This document shows positions 35,155 through 43,717 of a stretch of 64,000 bases of DNA, in pieces. Both the position numbers and the translations under genes were made by a program. Every line of letters begins with the position of its first letter. Within the stretch, counting starts at the first letter, position 1. A model generated the notes under the pieces. It was not told the origin of the DNA and did no database searches. It saw only the letters and a list, made by a program, of their open reading frames with translations. The stretch is taken from assembly GCF_009796865.1 (NCBI RefSeq), contig NZ_CP047028.1, positions 3,596,001 to 3,660,000 on the forward strand, read 5' to 3'. Source of the DNA: Formosa sp. L2A11 (GTDB taxonomy: Bacteria; Bacteroidota; Bacteroidia; Flavobacteriales; Flavobacteriaceae).

Positions 35155-35616
35155 ATGAAAAAAATTTTGCTAATAACACTAGTCGCTTTATTAGGTATAG
35201 GCTGTAAAGGCCAAGAAAGTAAAGCCGATGAAAGCAATATTGTAACACCAAAAGGAACTTGGAAAGTTGATAAGAAATTTGATGATCAAGGAAATTTAGT
35301 TCAATACGATAGTATTTACTCGTGGTCTTCTAATAAACTTGATAAGTTATCTGTAAAAGATAAAGACAGCTTAATGCAATCTTTTAGATCTAAATTTTTT
35401 AATGATCTTTCCGGATTAGACTCTCAGGATTTTGAAGATTCATTTTCTCAAGACTCTTTATTTAGTAAACAATTCTTTAACCATGATTTTTTTGAAAGTC
35501 ATTTTCAGAAAGACTTTGTAAATATGGATGATTTGAGAAAAGAAATGATTGCAGAACAAAAAAAACTTATTAAAGAATACCAATCTGATATTGTAAAACC
35601 TGAATCTATTGAATAA
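35155..35616 (+). CDS. Lipoprotein of unknown function
   Basis: A 153-residue predicted lipoprotein (MKKILLITLVALLGIGC, Cys17) with a short WKVDKKFDDQGNLVQYDSIYSWSS segment. The Phe/Asp/Ser-rich charged region that follows has repeated DSLFSKQFFNHDFFESHFQKDF patterns, and the tail is helical and lysine/glutamate-rich. I recognise no family. The start at 35155 places the signal peptide at the N-terminus; a longer frame from 35110 would bury it. Because it follows hsp20, a stress-related envelope role is possible but speculative. Confidence 0.75.
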   Translation: MKKILLITLVALLGIGCKGQESKADESNIVTPKGTWKVDKKFDDQGNLVQYDSIYSWSSNKLDKLSVKDKDSLMQSFRSKFFNDLSGLDSQDFEDSFSQDSLFSKQFFNHDFFESHFQKDFVNMDDLRKEMIAEQKKLIKEYQSDIVKPESIE

Positions 35617-35647
35617 ATAAGGGTTATAATATTTTAAAAAATTAATT

Positions 35648-35680
35648 AGGAGTACCTTAAAATAAGGTTACTCCTTTTTT
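35648..35680. terminator. Bidirectional terminator between 35155-35616 and the AGCS symporter gene
   Basis: Arms aggagtaccttt-like: aggagta...tactcct plus inner cctt/aaggt with one bulge, followed by a T run; overlaps the symporter stop codon. Confidence 0.7.
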
Positions 35681-37041
35681 ATTTTAGCAACATATACTTT
35701 AACACGAGCCAAAACACGAGGTGCCATTATTAGTGTAGCCAACATTGTCGGGATTGCCATTAAGGCAAAGAAACCATCTATTAAATTAATCATCATATTT
35801 AAAGATGTTGTTGCACCTAAAATAATACTGGCTATATATATATAATTATAGTAATGCTTTTTATCTGCTCCGAAAAGGAAAGACATACATTTAGTACCAT
35901 AATAAGAATATGAAAATAGAGACGATATACTAAACACAAAAATACAAAGCAGTAACAAATACTTACCAACACCAGGAATAGAATGTCCAAAAGCAGATGC
36001 TGTTAAACTTACTCCGTTAGCATCAGACGTTTCCCAAACACCAGTAACTAAAATGGCTAGTGCTGTTAGTGTACATACTAATAAAGTATCTATAGCTGGG
36101 CCTAACATGGCAACTAAACCTTCACGAATAGGTTCTGCTGTTTTAGCTGCTCCATGAGCCATGGGTGCCGTTCCTATTCCGGCTTCGTTAGAAAATGCTG
36201 CTCTACGAATTCCTAAAAGTATTAATCCGCCTAAAGCGCCTCCTAAAAAGTTATCCCCTTTAAAATTTTGAGCGGTAAAGGCATTAGAGAAAATCATTCC
36301 TATATATTTAGGTACTTCGTGAATATTAACCGCTAGAATAATTAAAACCAATACAAAATATAAAGCAACCATGCTAGGCACTAGTCTTGAAGCTGTTTTA
36401 CTTATACGATCAATACCGCCTAAAACAACAACACTTGTAATACCTACTAAAATTAATCCGATAATTAAACTGGATGAAAACCCAACTTCAATATTATTTG
36501 GAGCTAATAAAATATCGTTAATTGCTTGAGTTAATTGATTAACATTAAAAATAGGCAACGCACCAACCAAACCAAACACACTAAACATCGCTGCAAGTGG
36601 TTTCCATTTCTTACCTAAACCTTCTACTATAAAATACATTGGACCACCTTGTAATTGTCCTTCACTATCTTTTCCGCGATACATCACAGCTAAAGACGAT
36701 GTAAAAAATTTAGTAGCCATACCAATTATAGCACTTACCCACATCCAAAACACAGCACCAGGGCCACCAATAGCAATCGCTACCGCAACACCTGCAATAT
36801 TACCCATACCTACCGTAGCAGATAATGCCGTTGTTAAAGCTTGAAAATGTGTGATTTCTCCAGGATCGTTTGGATTATCGTACTTCCCTCTTAAAACTTG
36901 AATAGCATGACCAATAAAACGAAATGGTAAAAACTGTGAGTACATTAATAGGTATAATCCTCCACCTGTTAGAAGGATTAATAAAGGTAATCCCCATACT
37001 AAAGAAGCGAATTCTGAAAATAGATTATCTAAAAATTCCAT
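35668..37041 (-). CDS. Alanine/sodium symporter (AGCS family)
   Basis: A 457-residue inner-membrane transporter with about ten hydrophobic segments. The family signature is clear in ALTTALSATVGMGNIAGVAVAIAIGGPGAVFWMWVSAIIGMATKF, GQLQGGPMYFIVEGLGKKW and RRAAFSNEAGIGTAPMAHGAAKT. AGCS members take up alanine or glycine with Na+ or H+. The gene is monocistronic, with its 3' end at a shared terminator. Confidence 0.93.
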   Translation of the reverse strand: MEFLDNLFSEFASLVWGLPLLILLTGGGLYLLMYSQFLPFRFIGHAIQVLRGKYDNPNDPGEITHFQALTTALSATVGMGNIAGVAVAIAIGGPGAVFWMWVSAIIGMATKFFTSSLAVMYRGKDSEGQLQGGPMYFIVEGLGKKWKPLAAMFSVFGLVGALPIFNVNQLTQAINDILLAPNNIEVGFSSSLIIGLILVGITSVVVLGGIDRISKTASRLVPSMVALYFVLVLIILAVNIHEVPKYIGMIFSNAFTAQNFKGDNFLGGALGGLILLGIRRAAFSNEAGIGTAPMAHGAAKTAEPIREGLVAMLGPAIDTLLVCTLTALAILVTGVWETSDANGVSLTASAFGHSIPGVGKYLLLLCIFVFSISSLFSYSYYGTKCMSFLFGADKKHYYNYIYIASIILGATTSLNMMINLIDGFFALMAIPTMLATLIMAPRVLARVKVYVAKIKKE

Positions 37042-37207
37042 GAAATAGAAACAATGTTTTGTTAAATATAATCTTTTTTATAGCTCAAACTTCATCCTAC
37101 TTTTTAAAAAAAACGGGGTTTTTATGTCAAAATCTAATATTTTAACAAATATTTTTGAATTTTAATCAATACAAAATTTTGATTATACTAAAGAATTAAA
37201 ATTATTG

Positions 37208-37215
37208 TATTTTTG
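37208..37215 (+). promoter_or_regulatory. -7 box of the acyltransferase-like gene
   Basis: TATTTTTG lies 22 bp before the TTG codon at 37238 and inside the longer frame starting with ATG 37205, which argues against that ATG. Confidence 0.4.
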
Positions 37216-37237
37216 CACCGTTTTTATTTTACAACAA

Positions 37238-38359
37238 TTGAAAGAGAACCGATTATACTTTTTAGATGCCGTTAGGGCTTTTGCTATTTTAATGATGCTT
37301 CAAGGGCACTTTATAGATGGCCTATTAGATCCTATATATAAATCAAACGACAATATGATATTCAATATCTGGTCTGATTTAAGAGGAAACACAGCGCCTT
37401 TATTTTTTACAATTACAGGCTTAGTGGTTATGTTTTTACTAAAGAAAGCAGAAGCTAAGCACACTGAAAATTTCAGAATTAAAAAAAGTATAAAACGCGG
37501 TATCTCTCTAATTATAATTGGTTACAGTTTAAGAATTCCTATTTTTCATTGGTTATCGGGACACTTTGATAGTTATTTTTTAGTGATTGATGTTCTTCAA
37601 ATTATAGGTGTATCTTTACTTATATTAAACGGGTTATATCTGTTATTAAAGACTAAACCGATACTCCTTTCTTTGCTTTTAACGACAATTGGAACTCTTG
37701 TATTTCTTACAGAACCTTTGTATAGAAACTTAGCATTACCATACATTCCAGATCTAGTGGTAAATTATATTACTAAAGAAAACGGCTCTGTATTTACATT
37801 TTTCCCGTGGTTTGGTTATGTGGCTTACGGAAGTGTATTGGGAATTATATTTCAGAAATTTCAAACTAAAGCACAATTTAAATCTATAGCAATTTCAAGC
37901 TTTTTAATAGGAGGATTAGCCTTATGCTTTTTAAGCTCTATTACTTTAGAAATGCTTTATTATATTACAGATATAAAACTTTTTTACGATGCCTCTACCT
38001 ATAACTATTTATTTTCTAGATTAGGATCTGTAGGTATTACGTTTGGTATTTTCTATGCTTTAGAAGCCTATTTAAAACACCCACTTATTACTAAAATAGG
38101 AAACAACACACTCTCTATTTACGTTGTTCATTTTATAATACTTTATGGAAGCTTTACGGGTATTGGTTTATATAGATATTTTCATGAAGCATTAGAACCT
38201 ATAACAGCACTTTTAGGTGCTTTAATATTTGTAGTTGTAGTTAGTTTTATTGTATTACAGGAAGACAAAATAAAAGCCTTCCTAAATGTATACATTAGAA
38301 AGGCTTTGCTTTTTATTAAACTAAATACGGTAAGCAGAATTAGACTAAACAGACGCTAA
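37238..38359 (+). CDS. HGSNAT-like (DUF1624) membrane protein
   Basis: A polytopic membrane protein of about 373 residues from the TTG start. The N-terminal [25 protein letters not shown] and [21 protein letters not shown] match heparan-alpha-glucosaminide N-acetyltransferase-like/DUF1624 proteins, which share the acyltransferase fold with a His in the first helix. About ten hydrophobic segments follow. It probably moves an acyl group onto a sugar or lipid at the membrane; the substrate is unknown. An ATG at 37205 in the same frame adds 11 residues (MYFCTVFILQQ) but overlaps the -7 box. The 3' end overlaps purC by 15 bp, tail to tail. Confidence 0.8.
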   Translation: MKENRLYFLDAVRAFAILMMLQGHFIDGLLDPIYKSNDNMIFNIWSDLRGNTAPLFFTITGLVVMFLLKKAEAKHTENFRIKKSIKRGISLIIIGYSLRIPIFHWLSGHFDSYFLVIDVLQIIGVSLLILNGLYLLLKTKPILLSLLLTTIGTLVFLTEPLYRNLALPYIPDLVVNYITKENGSVFTFFPWFGYVAYGSVLGIIFQKFQTKAQFKSIAISSFLIGGLALCFLSSITLEMLYYITDIKLFYDASTYNYLFSRLGSVGITFGIFYALEAYLKHPLITKIGNNTLSIYVVHFIILYGSFTGIGLYRYFHEALEPITALLGALIFVVVVSFIVLQEDKIKAFLNVYIRKALLFIKLNTVSRIRLNRR

Positions 38360-39292
38360 ATAAGCTTCTACATTTGTTTTAATACGCTCTTGAATGTTTG
38401 TAACATCTCCTTTTTCAAACGGTTCTCCCATAATGTTTTCGTATAATTCGATATAACGTTCACTAACAGTTTCTATATATTCGTCGCTCATTTCTGGTAA
38501 CTCTTGGCCTTCTAATCCTTGAAATCCTTTACCAATTAACCATTGGCGTACAAACTCTTTAGATAATTGCTTTTGGGATTCTCCTTTTTCTTGACGCGCT
38601 TCATAACCATCTGCATAAAAATAACGAGAAGAATCTGGTGTGTGAATTTCATCAATCAAGACAATTTTCCCATCTTTAGTTTTACCAAATTCATATTTAG
38701 TATCGACTAAAATTAAACCTCTGCTTGCAGCGATTTCTGTACCACGCTGAAATAATTTACGTGTATAATCTTCAAGAATTAAATAATCTGCTTCAGAAAC
38801 AATACCCCTTTTTATAATATCTTCTCTAGAAATATCTTCGTCATGATCTCCCATTTCTGCTTTAGTTGCAGGTGTAATAATAGGTTCTGGAAATTTATCG
38901 TTTTCTGTCATTCCTTCTGGCATTGCAACACCACAAAGTAAACGTTTCCCTGCTTTATATTCGCGAGCCGCATGTCCTGACATATAACCACGAATAACCA
39001 TTTCTACTTTAAAAGGCTCGCATAAATGACCAACAGCAACATTAGGATCTGGTGTAGCTACCAACCAATTTGGAACTAAATCTTCGGTCTGAGCCATAAA
39101 TTTAGTTGCAATCTGATTTAAAATCTGACCTTTAAAAGGAATTCCTTTTGGCATTACAACATCAAAAGCACTTAATCTATCGGTAGCAACCATTACTAAT
39201 AAATTGTCGTTAATATTGTAAACTGCTCTAACTTTTCCTTTATACAAACTTTTCTGTCCTGGAAAATTGAAATTAGTATCTGTTATTGTCAT
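38345..39292 (-). CDS. purC: SAICAR synthetase (phosphoribosylaminoimidazole-succinocarboxamide synthase)
   Basis: A 315-residue cytosolic enzyme joining CAIR and aspartate with ATP in purine synthesis. Its product is the substrate of PurB, also encoded here. It shows [10 protein letters not shown] near the N-terminus, [28 protein letters not shown] and the [15 protein letters not shown] signature (about 217-231). Length is that of the longer PurC class. It is monocistronic; its last 15 bp overlap the end of the convergent membrane protein gene. Confidence 0.97.
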   Translation of the reverse strand: MTITDTNFNFPGQKSLYKGKVRAVYNINDNLLVMVATDRLSAFDVVMPKGIPFKGQILNQIATKFMAQTEDLVPNWLVATPDPNVAVGHLCEPFKVEMVIRGYMSGHAAREYKAGKRLLCGVAMPEGMTENDKFPEPIITPATKAEMGDHDEDISREDIIKRGIVSEADYLILEDYTRKLFQRGTEIAASRGLILVDTKYEFGKTKDGKIVLIDEIHTPDSSRYFYADGYEARQEKGESQKQLSKEFVRQWLIGKGFQGLEGQELPEMSDEYIETVSERYIELYENIMGEPFEKGDVTNIQERIKTNVEAYLASV

Positions 39293-39462
39293 GGTCTGTA
39301 ATATTGCATCTATACTCCGTTTTAGAAGCTTTAATTATTAATATTAAATGATAAATTTTAAAGACGTAAAAGTAAGGAATAATTCATAAAAATTTTGTCG
39401 GATTTTTTAAAATGAAGAATATTTTTCGTGCTGTACTGTTGTAAAAGATAAAGGTCGCTTAA

Positions 39463-39972
39463 TTACTCTACAGCGCCATCTTTACTATGCACTTGTTTTA
39501 AATCGTTTTTACGCATAAATTCTAAAACAGATCGCGATTCTTCTAAATTCAAGTTCTGAGACGGCATGCGCGTTAAACAATCTTCTAATTGCATAATCGC
39601 TGCTTCGTCCAGATTTAACATCTCATCTGTATTAATAATCATATTCAAGATCCATTCTGGACGTCTGTTATTTGTAATACCTGCCCAACCTGGACCAACA
39701 CGTCTCTGATCTGTTAATTTATGGCAAGACACACATGAGGTCTTATAAATTAATGCTCCTTTTTTAGCTAAAGTATTAGAAATAGAATCTGTTAAACTCA
39801 TCTTTTTTACAGAGCCAACACCTCGAGATTTTGTTTTTGTAGTATATTCTGTATGTAAATCTGGATGAATAAATTCTAATGTAGATTTCGTCTTAAAAGC
39901 ATCTAAACAACTTGTAAACAACACCACGGCTATTAACATTATTATTAAAAACGAAACACGTGTGGTTTTCAT
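39463..39972 (-). CDS. c-type cytochrome lipoprotein
   Basis: A 169-residue predicted lipoprotein (MKTTRVSFLIIMLIAVVLFTSC, Cys22) with one class I cytochrome c domain in the second half. It has the haem motif C80-V-S-C83-H84, then KLTDQRRVGPGWAGI and a distal-Met region MPSQNLNLEESRSVLEFMR. It would transfer electrons in the periplasm, attached to a membrane by lipid. Partner complexes are not evident locally. Confidence 0.88.
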   Translation of the reverse strand: MKTTRVSFLIIMLIAVVLFTSCLDAFKTKSTLEFIHPDLHTEYTTKTKSRGVGSVKKMSLTDSISNTLAKKGALIYKTSCVSCHKLTDQRRVGPGWAGITNNRRPEWILNMIINTDEMLNLDEAAIMQLEDCLTRMPSQNLNLEESRSVLEFMRKNDLKQVHSKDGAVE

Positions 39973-40132
39973 AAAATATAAATCTTACTATACAAGAGAA
40001 GCTATATTTATCTGGTGTATCTTATGATGTATAAAGGTAGTGTTTTTGAATATTCTATTTAAAACAAACGTAATTACCCGACAATAAGACAGAAAATTCC
40101 GACCTACAACCATCCAAAATTAGATAAGTAAA

Positions 40133-40228
40133 ATGGAAACTGTAATTTTAGCTTTATGTATAGTAGAATTGATTGTTATGATGCCTTTTTATGTAGAAAT
40201 ACAGCAAACAAAAACACAGCGTATTTAA
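40133..40228 (+). CDS. Possible 31-residue small hydrophobic protein
   Basis: Within the 299-bp gap between the cytochrome and phoH genes, an ATG opens a short frame METVILALCIVELIVMMPFY... ending QTKTQRI. It would form one membrane helix. There is no clear promoter or homology signal; it may be a gene remnant or chance. The rest of the gap shows only the phoH terminator. Confidence 0.2.
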   Translation: METVILALCIVELIVMMPFYVEIQQTKTQRI

Positions 40229-40250
40229 CAACAATTAAAAAGTTTAGATA

Positions 40251-40279
40251 AAAAAAAGAGTAGACTTACGCCTACTCTC
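40251..40279 (-). terminator. phoH terminator
   Basis: On the minus strand the arms agagtag / ctactct with an 8-base loop are followed by a run of eight T's. Confidence 0.8.
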
Positions 40280-41225
40280 TATTTTCTATATTTTTATATG
40301 CTTCAATCACTTTCTTCACTAATTTGTGTCTAATCACATCATTTTCATCAAGGTAAACCATGCCAACGCCTTCTACGTTTTTAAGTACCAATAAGGCTTC
40401 TTTTAATCCCGAAGTCATACGTCTTGGCAAATCTACCTGACCAGGATCTCCGGTAAGTAAAAACTTAGCATTTTTCCCCATACGTGTTAAAAACATCTTC
40501 ATTTGGGCATGCGTTGTATTCTGTCCTTCATCTAAAATAACAAAAGCATTATCTAATGTACGACCACGCATAAAGGCCAAAGGCGCAATTTGTATGGTTC
40601 CATTTTCAATATACATGTTTAATTTTTCGGGAGCAATCATATCTCGTAATGCATCGTAAAGCGGTTGCATATATGGATCTAATTTTTCTTTTAAATCTCC
40701 AGGAAGGAATCCAAGATTCTCACCTGCTTCTACAGCAGGACGCGTTAAAATAATACGCTTAACTTCTTTATTTTTTAAAGCTTGTACTGCCAAAGCAACA
40801 CCCGTGTAAGTTTTTCCAGTTCCGGCAGGTCCAACAGCAAAAACCATATCGTTATTACGCATGCTTTCTACCAATTTGCGTTGGTTTGCCGTTTGGGCGC
40901 GAATTAATTTTCCGCTAGCACCATGCACAATAACTTCTCCACTTTGTTTAGAGGTTTTATAATCGTCGCTACTCTGACTCGTTAATACGCGCTCTATAAC
41001 GTTTTCGTCTAATTTATTGTACTTAGCAAAATGTTTTAGTAACATGGTTAAACGCCGATCAAACTCTTCTAAAAGCTCTTCATCTCCGAAAGCTTTAATT
41101 TTATTTCCGCGTGCAACAATTTTTAATTTGGGAAAATATTTTTTTAGAAGTTCAATATTTACGTTTTGCGCTCCAAAAAACTCTTTTGGAGTTATCTCTT
41201 CAAGTTCAATAATTATTTCGTTCAA
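40272..41225 (-). CDS. phoH: PhoH-family ATPase
   Basis: A 317-residue cytosolic P-loop protein. The N-terminal KH-like region (about 1-60) is followed by the PhoH NTPase core: Walker A GPAGTGKT, the segment VKRIILTRPAVEAGENLGFLPGDLKEK, Walker B FVILDEGQNTT and LTGDPGQVDLP. PhoH/PhoL proteins are linked to RNA handling and the phosphate-starvation regulon; the precise role is unsettled. It is divergent from the SAM hydrolase-like gene. Confidence 0.94.
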   Translation of the reverse strand: MNEIIIELEEITPKEFFGAQNVNIELLKKYFPKLKIVARGNKIKAFGDEELLEEFDRRLTMLLKHFAKYNKLDENVIERVLTSQSSDDYKTSKQSGEVIVHGASGKLIRAQTANQRKLVESMRNNDMVFAVGPAGTGKTYTGVALAVQALKNKEVKRIILTRPAVEAGENLGFLPGDLKEKLDPYMQPLYDALRDMIAPEKLNMYIENGTIQIAPLAFMRGRTLDNAFVILDEGQNTTHAQMKMFLTRMGKNAKFLLTGDPGQVDLPRRMTSGLKEALLVLKNVEGVGMVYLDENDVIRHKLVKKVIEAYKNIENRE

Positions 41226-41336
41226 AAGCTAGTCGATTTAATTAAATTTATAAGTTAAGTTTTATTAGTTTTGTGCTTCTAACAAACTTAAACAATTTTA
41301 CTTCAGATATGTAAAAAACATATCAACAATTCACGT

Positions 41337-42173
41337 ATGGCTATAATAACTTTAACAACTGATTTTGGTGAAAAAGATCACTTCGCCGGGGCGATTAAAG
41401 GCGCTATATATAGTGAATTGAATGATGTTAGAATTGTTGATATCTCTCATTCTGTGTCGCCATTTAGTATTTCTGAAGCGGCTTACATTATACAAAACGC
41501 ATACACAAGTTTCCCTAAAGGAACCATTCATATTATAGGTATAGATGCCGAGTTAAACCCAGAAAACAAACACATTGCTGTGCTGTTAGATGGCCATTAT
41601 TTTATTTGTGCAAACAATGGGATTATGAGTATGATTTGCACAGAAATTAATCCGGAACGCATTGTACAAATTAATATTCACGAAAATATAGTGAGTAGTT
41701 TTCCCGTTTTAGATGTATTTGTAAAAGTAGCTTGCCACATTGCACGTGGCGGAACTTTAGATGTTGTTGGAAAACGTATTGAAGAGATTAAACCCATCCA
41801 GAATTTAAAACCTTACGTTAACGACGACAAAACTCAAATAATTGGTAGTATAATATATGTAGATAATTATGGTAACGTAATTTCTAATATTAAACGTAAA
41901 TTTTTTGAAAGTACACAGAAAGGACGTGCATATAAAATATCTGCTCGAAACCATACATTTACAACCATATACAATAAATATAGCGAAGTTGTAGATTTCA
42001 CAAAACCTGCTACAGACAGACAATCTGAGGGAAAAGGTTTAGTTGTTTTTAACTCATCTAATTATTTAGAAATTGCCATATACAAGAGTAACATGTCTAC
42101 TGTTGGAGGTGCATCTACATTAATGGGATTAAAACTTATGGACACTATAACCGTTAACTTTTTAAAAGATTAA
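41337..42173 (+). CDS. SAM hydrolase/SAM hydroxide adenosyltransferase (DUF62)
   Basis: This is a 278-residue enzyme of the fluorinase/chlorinase fold. The N-terminus ITLTTDFGEKDHFAGAIKGAI and the segment IVDISHSVSPFSISEAAYII are typical of DUF62 proteins that split SAM to adenosine and methionine with water. The C-terminal barrel includes IIYVDNYGNVISNI. A halogenase function is unlikely given how common the hydrolase is in genomes like this. TAGTTTTG at 41266-41273 may be its -7 box. It opens a run of five plus-strand genes ending with gldG. Confidence 0.9.
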   Translation: MAIITLTTDFGEKDHFAGAIKGAIYSELNDVRIVDISHSVSPFSISEAAYIIQNAYTSFPKGTIHIIGIDAELNPENKHIAVLLDGHYFICANNGIMSMICTEINPERIVQINIHENIVSSFPVLDVFVKVACHIARGGTLDVVGKRIEEIKPIQNLKPYVNDDKTQIIGSIIYVDNYGNVISNIKRKFFESTQKGRAYKISARNHTFTTIYNKYSEVVDFTKPATDRQSEGKGLVVFNSSNYLEIAIYKSNMSTVGGASTLMGLKLMDTITVNFLKD

Positions 42174-42176
42174 GAT

Positions 42177-42473
42177 ATGTTTGTACGCATTGTAAAATTA
42201 AGTTTTGCCCCCTCTAAGGTCGATGAGTTTTTAAACATTTTTAATTCTAACAAAGCTCAGATTCGTAATTTTAAAGGTTGTGAGTTTTTAGAATTATATC
42301 GAGATAAAACACACGACAATATATTTTTTACATACAGTTATTGGGCAGAAGAGCACGATTTACATAATTACAGGCATTCCGATTTATTTACATCGGTTTG
42401 GACAGAAACAAAACAATTATTTAACAATAAACCTGAAGCCTGGAGTGTAGACAAATTGGTAAGTTTACCATAA
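42177..42473 (+). CDS. Antibiotic biosynthesis monooxygenase-like (ABM) protein
   Basis: A 98-residue ferredoxin-like alpha/beta barrel protein. It starts MFVRIVKLSFAPSKVDEFLNIF and contains FKGCEFLELYRDKTHDNIFFTYSYWAEEHDLHNYRHSDLF, the ABM/YgiN layout. Family members are dimeric oxygenases, isomerases or stress-related proteins; no substrate is suggested. It begins 3 bp after the SAM hydrolase-like gene and precedes gldF by 40 bp. Confidence 0.85.
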   Translation: MFVRIVKLSFAPSKVDEFLNIFNSNKAQIRNFKGCEFLELYRDKTHDNIFFTYSYWAEEHDLHNYRHSDLFTSVWTETKQLFNNKPEAWSVDKLVSLP

Positions 42474-42513
42474 ACCGTTACACTTTATTAACTTCAAATT
42501 ATATTAAAAACAC

Positions 42514-43227
42514 ATGTTTGCCATATTAAAAAAAGAAATTAATTCGTTTTTCGCCTCGCCAATAGGCTATCTGGTTATTGCTTTATTCTTACTATTAAAT
42601 GGATTATTTTTATGGTTTTTTAAAGGCGATTTCAATATTATAGATAACGGTTTTGCAGATCTGTCTACCTTCTTTTTATTAGCACCTTGGATTTTAATTT
42701 TTCTTATTCCTGCGGTTACCATGCGTAGTTTTGCAGACGAGAAAAAACAAGGCACTTTAGAGTTACTTTTAACTAAACCTGTTTCTAAACTTCAAATTGT
42801 TTTAGGAAAATATTTTGGTGCATTTATTTTAATCCTAATCGCGCTACTCCCAACATTACTGTACGTATACACTGTTTACAAACTAGGAAGCCCAGAAGGC
42901 AACTTAGATCTGGGAAGTACACTAGGATCTTATTTCGGATTATTATTTTTAGTTGCAGCATACACTGCTATGGGAATTTTTGGGTCTTCGTTATCAGACA
43001 ATCAAATTGTAACTTTTATAATTTCTGTCTTTCTATGTTTCTTCTTTTACATAGGATTTGAAGGCATTGCAGACGCTTTATCTAGTAATTTTATAGATAG
43101 CCTAGGGATGAGTTTTCATTTTAAAAGTATGAGTCGCGGCGTTTTAGACACCAGAGATATTATTTACTTTTTAAGTGTTTCAGTATTATTTATAGCCTTA
43201 ACACGTTTCAACATTAATAAAAAATAG
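42514..43227 (+). CDS. gldF: Gliding motility ABC transporter permease GldF
   Basis: A 237-residue ABC-2 type permease with six hydrophobic segments. It starts MFAILKKEINSFFASPIGYLVIALFLLLNGLFLWFF and contains the conserved AVTMRSFADEKKQGTLELLLTKPVS loop. GldF, GldG and the ATPase GldA form a transporter needed for gliding in Flavobacterium johnsoniae. gldA is not in this window. An extra gene separates it from gldG. Confidence 0.93.
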   Translation: MFAILKKEINSFFASPIGYLVIALFLLLNGLFLWFFKGDFNIIDNGFADLSTFFLLAPWILIFLIPAVTMRSFADEKKQGTLELLLTKPVSKLQIVLGKYFGAFILILIALLPTLLYVYTVYKLGSPEGNLDLGSTLGSYFGLLFLVAAYTAMGIFGSSLSDNQIVTFIISVFLCFFFYIGFEGIADALSSNFIDSLGMSFHFKSMSRGVLDTRDIIYFLSVSVLFIALTRFNINKK

Positions 43228-43228
43228 T

Positions 43229-43717
43229 ATGATTTATACCGTTCCTTTTATAATTATACTCGTCCTTCTATTTATAGTACTATTTTTCTTTTCTAGAACT
43301 ATAGATAAACGTATTTGGGTCGCTATATTAATTAGCCTAGTACTTACCCCCTTAGTGTATTATTATGTATTGTACCCATTAATAAACATTTTTAGCGATT
43401 ACCATCATGAAAAATATTTTGATGCTGAAGCTTGGGAATCTTCGCCAGCATTTAGATACGAAATGGCTCAAGATTTAGAGCAATCGGACACATTAATAGG
43501 AAAAACAAAAACAGAAGTCTCTACCATGTTAGGTAAGCCAGAATGGTTTAGTTGGAACGATGCCATAAAAGCAAACGATCCTAATTTCTGGAATTACAAT
43601 TTAGGTATTAAACCTGGTGCTTTTAATGAAAACCAGGAATGTATTAAGATTACATTTAAAAATAATATTGCACAAAGTTTAGAACACTATCAATTAGAAC
43701 TAGAATTTAATGAGTAA
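43229..43717 (+). CDS. Unknown membrane-anchored protein between gldF and gldG
   Basis: A 162-residue protein with two N-terminal hydrophobic helices (about 3-22 and 30-52), then a soluble domain. GKTKTEVSTMLGKPEWFSWND, in the middle of the domain, resembles the G-x(2-3)-eV...LG-P turn of BamE/SmpA-like folds. The residues SFKNNIAQSLEHYQLELEF end the domain. It starts 1 bp after gldF and overlaps gldG by 8 bp, so it is translationally coupled to both. A link with the Gld transporter is inferred from position only. Confidence 0.75.
   Translation: MIYTVPFIIILVLLFIVLFFFSRTIDKRIWVAILISLVLTPLVYYYVLYPLINIFSDYHHEKYFDAEAWESSPAFRYEMAQDLEQSDTLIGKTKTEVSTMLGKPEWFSWNDAIKANDPNFWNYNLGIKPGAFNENQECIKITFKNNIAQSLEHYQLELEFNE

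Noticed and set aside
41337-42173. DUF62 protein as a halogenase
   Set aside because: Nothing in the context suggests organohalogen synthesis, and SAM hydrolysis is the common activity of the family. Deciding residues need an alignment.
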